Source: Nitrospinaceae bacterium (GTDB taxonomy: Bacteria > Nitrospinota > Nitrospinia > Nitrospinales > JACRGP01). Taken from it: a stretch of DNA of 61,052 nt. The position numbers and the translations under genes were made by a program. Of this stretch, positions 57,408 to 61,052 are shown piece by piece. A model generated the notes under the pieces. The model did no database searches. It had not been told where the DNA came from and saw only the letters and a list, made by a program, of their open reading frames with translations. The stretch lies in assembly GCA_029261555.1 (NCBI GenBank), contig JAJDBB010000006.1, positions 1 to 61,052 of the forward strand, written 5' to 3'. How positions within the stretch are numbered: position 1 is the first letter of the stretch; each line of letters begins with the position of its first letter.

Positions 57408-57953
57408 ATGTCTCTTCAAGATAAAAACGCTTTAGTGATAATACCGAATAACCAGTTTTGCGAGGAGGAACTATTTCCCGTTCTCGAGGTTTTAAAAGCG
57501 GCAGAGTTGTGCGTCGTCGTTCTTTCCAAAACAGGCGCTGAAGCCGTTGGCATGAACCGGAAACGATTTCAACCCGACGGTTATATCGTCGATTGGGACA
57601 AGCAGGAGGGGGTCTTTGGAAAATACCACGCCGTATTATTTACCGGAGGACGAGGCGCTTCCAAATCTATTTGGAACGATACGATCATTCCGCAAATCCT
57701 GACGGATCATTATCGCGCCGGGAGGATTGTCGGTGCGCTAGGCGCGGGGATGGTTGCCCTCGCCAAGGCTTCCCTTTTGATGAACGACTGCGCGGCGGCA
57801 GAAGACGAAAAAACACGGGAAGAATTAGAAAACCTGGGCGTCTCCAGCGTCGATCAATCCCTTGTAGTAGCTGAAAGAATCGTGACCGCAGGCGGACCGG
57901 GCGCCGCACGGCAATTCGCTGAAACGATCGTTACGCTTTTAAGCGAGGAATGA
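57408..57953 (+). CDS. DJ-1/PfpI-family protein lacking the nucleophile cysteine
   Basis: 181 residues. The fold is recognisable from KNALVIIPNNQFCEEELFPVLEVLKAAE at the start, then DAVLFTGGRGASKSIW-like (YHAVLFTGGRGASK) and a nucleophile-elbow region GRIVGALGAGMVALAKAS. Where active family members have AICxG, this sequence has GALGAG, so the catalytic cysteine is missing. It may be a binding or regulatory protein. It lies 25 bases after the CmoA-like gene and ends at a strong bidirectional terminator. Confidence 0.78.
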   Translation: MSLQDKNALVIIPNNQFCEEELFPVLEVLKAAELCVVVLSKTGAEAVGMNRKRFQPDGYIVDWDKQEGVFGKYHAVLFTGGRGASKSIWNDTIIPQILTDHYRAGRIVGALGAGMVALAKASLLMNDCAAAEDEKTREELENLGVSSVDQSLVVAERIVTAGGPGAARQFAETIVTLLSEE

Positions 57954-57955
57954 AA

Positions 57956-57985
57956 AAAGGGCCGTCTCGATAAAGACGGCCCTTT
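57956..57985. terminator. Bidirectional intrinsic terminator
   Basis: A perfect 12-base-pair stem (aaagggccgtct / agacggcccttt, 6-base loop) with A/T-rich flanks lies three bases after the DJ-1-like stop and 15 bases from the receptor stop. It terminates both convergent transcripts. Confidence 0.88.
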
Positions 57986-58000
57986 CATGGAAAGTTATTA

Positions 58001-59845
58001 CTAGTACGTAACCGTAAAGCCCGCGTAAGCGGCGGCTCCCGCCGTGCCCAGGCCAACGATCTCTTCATACTCCTCGTCGAAGATATTTTCTCCGCGCACC
58101 GTGAACTTCAAATGCTTGTTCAGCTTGTAGCTCGCCGCAATTCGAGTCACGAAAAACGCGTCCGCGTTTGCCGAAAAGTCCTCGATACCGCTTTTGAAGG
58201 TAAAGCCCAGCAAGGCGCTTAGTTTTTTCCAGTCGCGTTGAATGTTCGCGTGCCACTTGTGCTCCGCCCGGCGGATCAGCCTGCGCTTGGTGGCCTTGTT
58301 AAACGTGTCGTTCCAGGTATGATTGAGGTTCAGCCGAAAATCGTCGACAAGCTTGATCTTCACGCTGGTCTCCACGCCCTTTGATTTGGCGCTGCCAATA
58401 TTTATCGGGAGAAAGGTGACGGAGCTGAACTGGATCAGGTTGTCGAAGTTTTGGTCGAAGTAAACCGAGCTGACTACGATATCTCCGTTCAGAAAGCTTT
58501 GATCAAACCCCGCCTCCCAACTTTCGTTTTCTTCGGGTTTCAAATCGGGGTTGCTGAATCCGGGAAAGAACAGGTCGTTGATCGTTGGCGCCCGAAAGCC
58601 CGTGGCCCAGGCGGCGCGCACCCGTGTTCCCCATTTGTTGAACCGGTAAGCGCCCTCCAACTTGTGGGTAAAGGCGTTTTCAAACGAGTCGTTCCCGTCG
58701 TAGCGAAACCCGCCGGTCAACACCAGTTTTTCATGGTAGTTGAAAATTCCCTGCATGTAGACGCTCTGGTTTTCCAGATTCTTGTCGATGGAACCGCCCG
58801 TGCTCACCCCATTGCGCAATTGGTATTCGCCGCCCAGGATCAGGCTGTAATATTTCATAAAGCTGAACGTGTTTTGCAAATCCAGCGTGTAGGTCCGGTT
58901 GAAGATATCCGCGTTTGCCAGCGCCGTCTGGTTTCGCGACCGGAACTCGTCGTAAGCTATGTTGGGATTGAACCGAACGTCCCACCAGTCGGTGATGGAT
59001 TTTTCGATCGGCGCGGCAATGTAAAAAGATTCAGTCCTGCTGAGCGGAGGCCCATCGACAAAAAAACCGCTGCCAAACGAGAACTCGTCGAACTCGACCC
59101 GGCTTTGGATGTAACGGCCGATAAACTCCGCTCGCCCGTCTTCCATAAAATTAAGTCCCGCCCTTAAGGAGGTGGAAGTATTTTGATAGCCGTCGTCCTC
59201 GTTGTTGCCGTTTTTATCGATGGCGGAAGTGAAGCCCTCCGTATCGACGCGCGACACAGACATCGAATAATCGTAACGCTCGGTTCCGCCGGAACTGCTC
59301 AGGTTTTCCTTGAAGGTGGAAAAACTGCCGCCCTCAAACGTGAACGAATGCGTGGGTTTCCCCTTGCCTTTTCTGGTGACCAGGTTGATCACCCCGCCGA
59401 CAGCGTCCGCGCCCCAGAGTGTGCTTTGCGGTCCGCGCAAAATTTCGATTCGCTCCAGATTGTCCGCCAGAATGTCGGAAAAATTAAAAGCTCCGGTGGT
59501 GTTGGCGTTCACCTGCACGCCGTCCACCATCACCAGCGTGGACGAAGACCCGGCGCCGCGCATGAACACCGTGGTGTTCGACCCCAGACTGCCGTTTTGC
59601 ACGACGTCCAGCCCTAACTCCTCGCGGAGCATGTCCTCAACGTTGATGTAATTTTTCTGCTCAATTTGTTCCCGGTCGATCACCGTGATGGAGGAAGGCA
59701 AATCTTTCTTGGCCAGCGGACCGCGAGTCGCCTCAATCCGGATGGGGTCAAGCTCCTCGACGTCGTCGTCTGCGGCGCTGGCGTGGGAAAACAGGAGGGG
59801 AGTTGCTACAAAAGCAATACATAGTGTCCGTAAAAATAATTTCAT
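58001..59845 (-). CDS. btuB: TonB-dependent outer-membrane receptor, BtuB-like
   Basis: 614 residues from ATG 59845. A signal peptide (LRTLCIAFVATPLLFSHASA) is followed by a TonB-box-like region (DPIRIEATR) and the plug domain (PSSITVIDREQIEQKNYINVEDMLREELG, FMRGAGSSSTLVMVDGVQVN, VEILRGPQSTLWGADAVGGVINLVTRKG with its key residues). A 22-strand barrel then ends in an aromatic-terminated strand (AYAGFTVTY). The two cobalamin riboswitches upstream support import of vitamin B12 or a related corrinoid. No BtuCDF genes lie in the window. Confidence 0.93.
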   Translation of the reverse strand: MKLFLRTLCIAFVATPLLFSHASAADDDVEELDPIRIEATRGPLAKKDLPSSITVIDREQIEQKNYINVEDMLREELGLDVVQNGSLGSNTTVFMRGAGSSSTLVMVDGVQVNANTTGAFNFSDILADNLERIEILRGPQSTLWGADAVGGVINLVTRKGKGKPTHSFTFEGGSFSTFKENLSSSGGTERYDYSMSVSRVDTEGFTSAIDKNGNNEDDGYQNTSTSLRAGLNFMEDGRAEFIGRYIQSRVEFDEFSFGSGFFVDGPPLSRTESFYIAAPIEKSITDWWDVRFNPNIAYDEFRSRNQTALANADIFNRTYTLDLQNTFSFMKYYSLILGGEYQLRNGVSTGGSIDKNLENQSVYMQGIFNYHEKLVLTGGFRYDGNDSFENAFTHKLEGAYRFNKWGTRVRAAWATGFRAPTINDLFFPGFSNPDLKPEENESWEAGFDQSFLNGDIVVSSVYFDQNFDNLIQFSSVTFLPINIGSAKSKGVETSVKIKLVDDFRLNLNHTWNDTFNKATKRRLIRRAEHKWHANIQRDWKKLSALLGFTFKSGIEDFSANADAFFVTRIAASYKLNKHLKFTVRGENIFDEEYEEIVGLGTAGAAAYAGFTVTY

Positions 59846-59849
59846 GAGC

Positions 59850-59873
59850 GCATTTTTCCTTTCTCGCGAAGGT
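59850..59873 (-). promoter_or_regulatory. Shine-Dalgarno-sequestering hairpin of the btuB leader
   Basis: On the minus strand ACCTTCGCGAGAAAGG can fold so that CCTT pairs with the AAGG of the AAAGGA ribosome-binding site ahead of ATG 59845. It directly follows the gene-proximal cobalamin riboswitch. This is the layout of a translational expression platform. Confidence 0.5.
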
Positions 59874-60030
59874 GGTTGCGTCTTTCCGAACGGGTCTCCT
59901 GGCTTGGGGCCGTTACTCGCCTCGCCTTCCCATCCAATGGACAGTGGCAAATCGAGGCTTTCTTCCCCTTAACAGTTGCGGGACAGCGCCGGAATTCAAC
60001 CGGACTTCCCCAACCCGGAAAGCAATGCAA
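59874..60030 (-). ncRNA. Cobalamin riboswitch, gene-proximal copy
   Basis: On the minus strand the conserved B12-box region (GCCACTG at 59948-59942) and the 3' AGCCAGGAGACC motif are present, with P1 arms formed by CGGAAAG (60022-60016) near one end and CTTTCCG near the other. The order and spacing of conserved boxes are those of the cobalamin class. It lies 30 bases upstream of btuB and likely controls translation. Confidence 0.93.
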
Positions 60031-60075
60031 TGGTTTTTAAGAGACTCTCTACTGATTGGATATTTTTGCTTCCGG

Positions 60076-60116
60076 CAACTCGCTGCCCTTATTTCATAAG
60101 GGTCGCTCGCGGCCAT
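60076..60116 (-). repeat. Small palindromic intergenic element, copy 2 (inverted)
   Basis: Carries the same cccttatttcataagg core (60086-60101) as 12980-12995, with the atggccgcgagcg arm on the other side, so the element is inverted. It lies in the spacer between the two cobalamin riboswitches. Confidence 0.6.
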
Positions 60117-60163
60117 GGTCAGTTTTTAGAGACTCCCCTAATTAACAGCTACGATCAACGGGC

Positions 60164-60194
60164 AAAAAAAATCCCCAACCTTTTAAGGTAGGGG
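60164..60194 (-). terminator. Intrinsic terminator after the promoter-proximal cobalamin riboswitch
   Basis: On the minus strand CCCCTACCTT and AAGGTTGGGG (60194-60185 and 60182-60173) form a nine-pair stem with one T-T mismatch, followed by eight T residues (60171-60164). It lies ~50 bases past the first riboswitch. An alternative pairing of CCAACC (60240-60235) with GGTTGG gives a likely antiterminator. Confidence 0.82.
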
Positions 60195-60244
60195 AAGATA
60201 GACGTCTTGCCCCCAACCTCTTAAATCCACGAAGGGTTGGAATA

Positions 60245-60396
60245 TTCGTTCGGCAAGGTTTTCTGGCTCCCGGATCAAACTTACTAACCCCATCCCTTCC
60301 CATTTGCCAGGCAAACAGTGGATTCGAGGGGTTTGTCCCCGGTCACAGCGGCGGGTCCGCGACGGAATTCAACCGTCTTCCCTTGACAGAACGACC
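60245..60396 (-). ncRNA. Cobalamin riboswitch, promoter-proximal copy
   Basis: On the minus strand this has the B12 box (CCACTG near 60321-60316), the 3' GGGAGCCAGAAAACC motif, and P1 arms (GAACG at 60393-60389 with CGTTC at 60251-60247). It is a second full cobalamin aptamer in the same leader, upstream of a terminator and followed by the other riboswitch and btuB. No other gene lies between them. Confidence 0.93.
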
Positions 60397-60413
60397 CGTA
60401 ATTAACTATGGGA

Positions 60414-60441
60414 AGCTTAGCTCATAATTAAATCAAGTCAA
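60414..60441 (-). promoter_or_regulatory. Possible promoter of the btuB leader
   Basis: On the minus strand TTGACT (60441-60436) is followed after 16 bases by TAAGCT (60419-60414), a weak -10 hexamer. Transcription would start near 60407, just before the first riboswitch. The 59846-60505 gap thus holds the receptor leader and no gene. Confidence 0.4.
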
Positions 60442-60505
60442 TAAAAAACCGGGAAAACCAACGCATTTCCCATTTCCCGTAAAACTTTAGCGCTAAGATG
60501 ACGGC

Positions 60506-60859
60506 ATGAAAACCGAAGACCGGCAGGAACTAAAACGCAGGATCGTCGAAGAAATCGCAACGCAGAAGAAGCTGATGCAAAGCCTCGCGGAAGGCTCCAA
60601 GCCCGTCGCTCCGGATAACGCCATTGGCAGGCTCACGCGCATGGAAGCGATTAACAGCAAGAGCATAAGCGAAGCGAACTTGAACGTCGCCACGGCGAAG
60701 TTGGCCAGACTGGAATCCGCATTGAACAAAGTCGACCAACCCGAATTCGGCATATGCATGCGATGCGACAATCCTATCCCCCACGGCAGGATCATGCTCA
60801 TGCCCGAAGCCACTCTGTGCGTCCCCTGCACCGATCAGCGTGACACTGGCCTCAATTAG
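60506..60859 (+). CDS. DksA/TraR-type zinc-finger protein
   Basis: 117 residues. A helical N-terminal part with many charged residues (TEDRQELKRRIVEEIATQKKLMQSLAEG) is followed by a zinc finger with four cysteines: CMRCDNPIP and, 17 residues on, CVPC in PEATLCVPCTDQ. It is shorter than E. coli DksA (151 residues) but has the same order of elements. The DxxDxA coiled-coil tip of DksA is not clearly present, so a role in ppGpp-dependent transcription control cannot be assumed. Divergent from btuB. Confidence 0.85.
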   Translation: MKTEDRQELKRRIVEEIATQKKLMQSLAEGSKPVAPDNAIGRLTRMEAINSKSISEANLNVATAKLARLESALNKVDQPEFGICMRCDNPIPHGRIMLMPEATLCVPCTDQRDTGLN

Positions 60860-60928
60860 GCGCTTGGCGAGCGTCCGGCAAACGTGACGCTGGACTCAAT
60901 AGTTACCGGCCAACACTTTTCAGAACAT

Positions 60929-60949
60929 TGCCTCAGGCGCTTGCCTGGC
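60929..60949 (-). repeat. REP-like short palindrome, copy 3 (inverted)
   Basis: Reverse complement of the unit at 8915-8936 with one base fewer (gccaggcaagcgcctgaggc form). It lies in the last, non-coding 193 bases after the DksA-type gene. No other gene is visible to the end of the window. Confidence 0.65.
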
Positions 60950-61052
60950 TCCCTTGAGGAGAGCGCTCACAGAGCGACGGACATAGGTGAAGGGGACAAA
61001 ATTAAAACCTCTGATGGCCAGGGATAGTTTTCATTTCAGAAAATTACCTCAG

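Overview
The window is one contiguous piece of a Gram-negative bacterial chromosome with moderately high GC. It is densely packed with housekeeping and envelope genes. No rRNA, tRNA, CRISPR array, phage or insertion sequence was recognised. KdsA (lipopolysaccharide Kdo synthesis), a TonB-dependent receptor, AsmA- and MacAB-like envelope genes and a periplasmic parvulin show an outer membrane. A SUF operon built on SufU, a second NifU-like scaffold, a c-type cytochrome and an unusual DUF3386-like protein suggest a non-model phylum. My best guess is a Nitrospinota (Nitrospina-like) genome. That is an inference from gene flavour, not from a marker gene.

Layout. 1-2256 (minus): tripartite MacAB-like exporter, with the permease cut by the window edge. 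2387-5795: AsmA-like protein facing an Nfu Fe-S carrier. 5898-15266 (minus): AAA ATPase, CstA-type peptide transporter, purA, a CxxCxxCC protein, proB, an alpha/beta hydrolase, and a stomatin/NfeD pair. 15432-17684 (plus): degenerate receiver, kdsA, kelch protein. 17999-23216: purine nucleosidase, RlmD-like rRNA methylase, ACR3 arsenite pump with ArsR, asnS. 23354-26102 (plus): YggT, DUF167, mtnA and a sugar nucleotidyltransferase, the last three overlapping. 26162-29608: DUF3386-like protein, periplasmic PPIase, methyltransferase, response regulator. 29656-32714 (minus): BatA-like and DUF58 pair. 32877-36759 (plus): M1 aminopeptidase with HEAT repeats, LRR protein and a membrane protein. 36886-39525 (minus): membrane-fused spermidine synthase. 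39632-42919 (plus): cytochrome c, a transglutaminase/TPR/FGE-fold protein and a small membrane protein. 42973-44536 (minus): flavin reductase and an AmrS-type radical SAM enzyme. 44556-50778 (minus): the suf operon nifU-like-sufB-sufC-sufD-sufS-sufU. 51150-57953 (plus): moaA, larE, small membrane genes, a large membrane glycosyltransferase-like protein, a CmoA-like methyltransferase and a DJ-1-like protein. 58001-60396 (minus): a BtuB-like receptor behind two cobalamin riboswitches. 60506-60859: DksA/TraR-type zinc finger.

The strongest regulatory observation is the double cobalamin riboswitch. The promoter-proximal element is followed by an intrinsic terminator. The gene-proximal element ends in a hairpin that can cover the Shine-Dalgarno sequence. 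Together they look like two-level B12 control of one outer-membrane receptor. Other notable items are several genes with intact folds but lost catalytic residues (NifU-like at the head of the suf operon, FGE-like domain, DJ-1-like protein, receiver domain, CmoA-like enzyme), a readthrough terminator inside the suf operon, a probable leaderless arsR, and two small intergenic repeat families.
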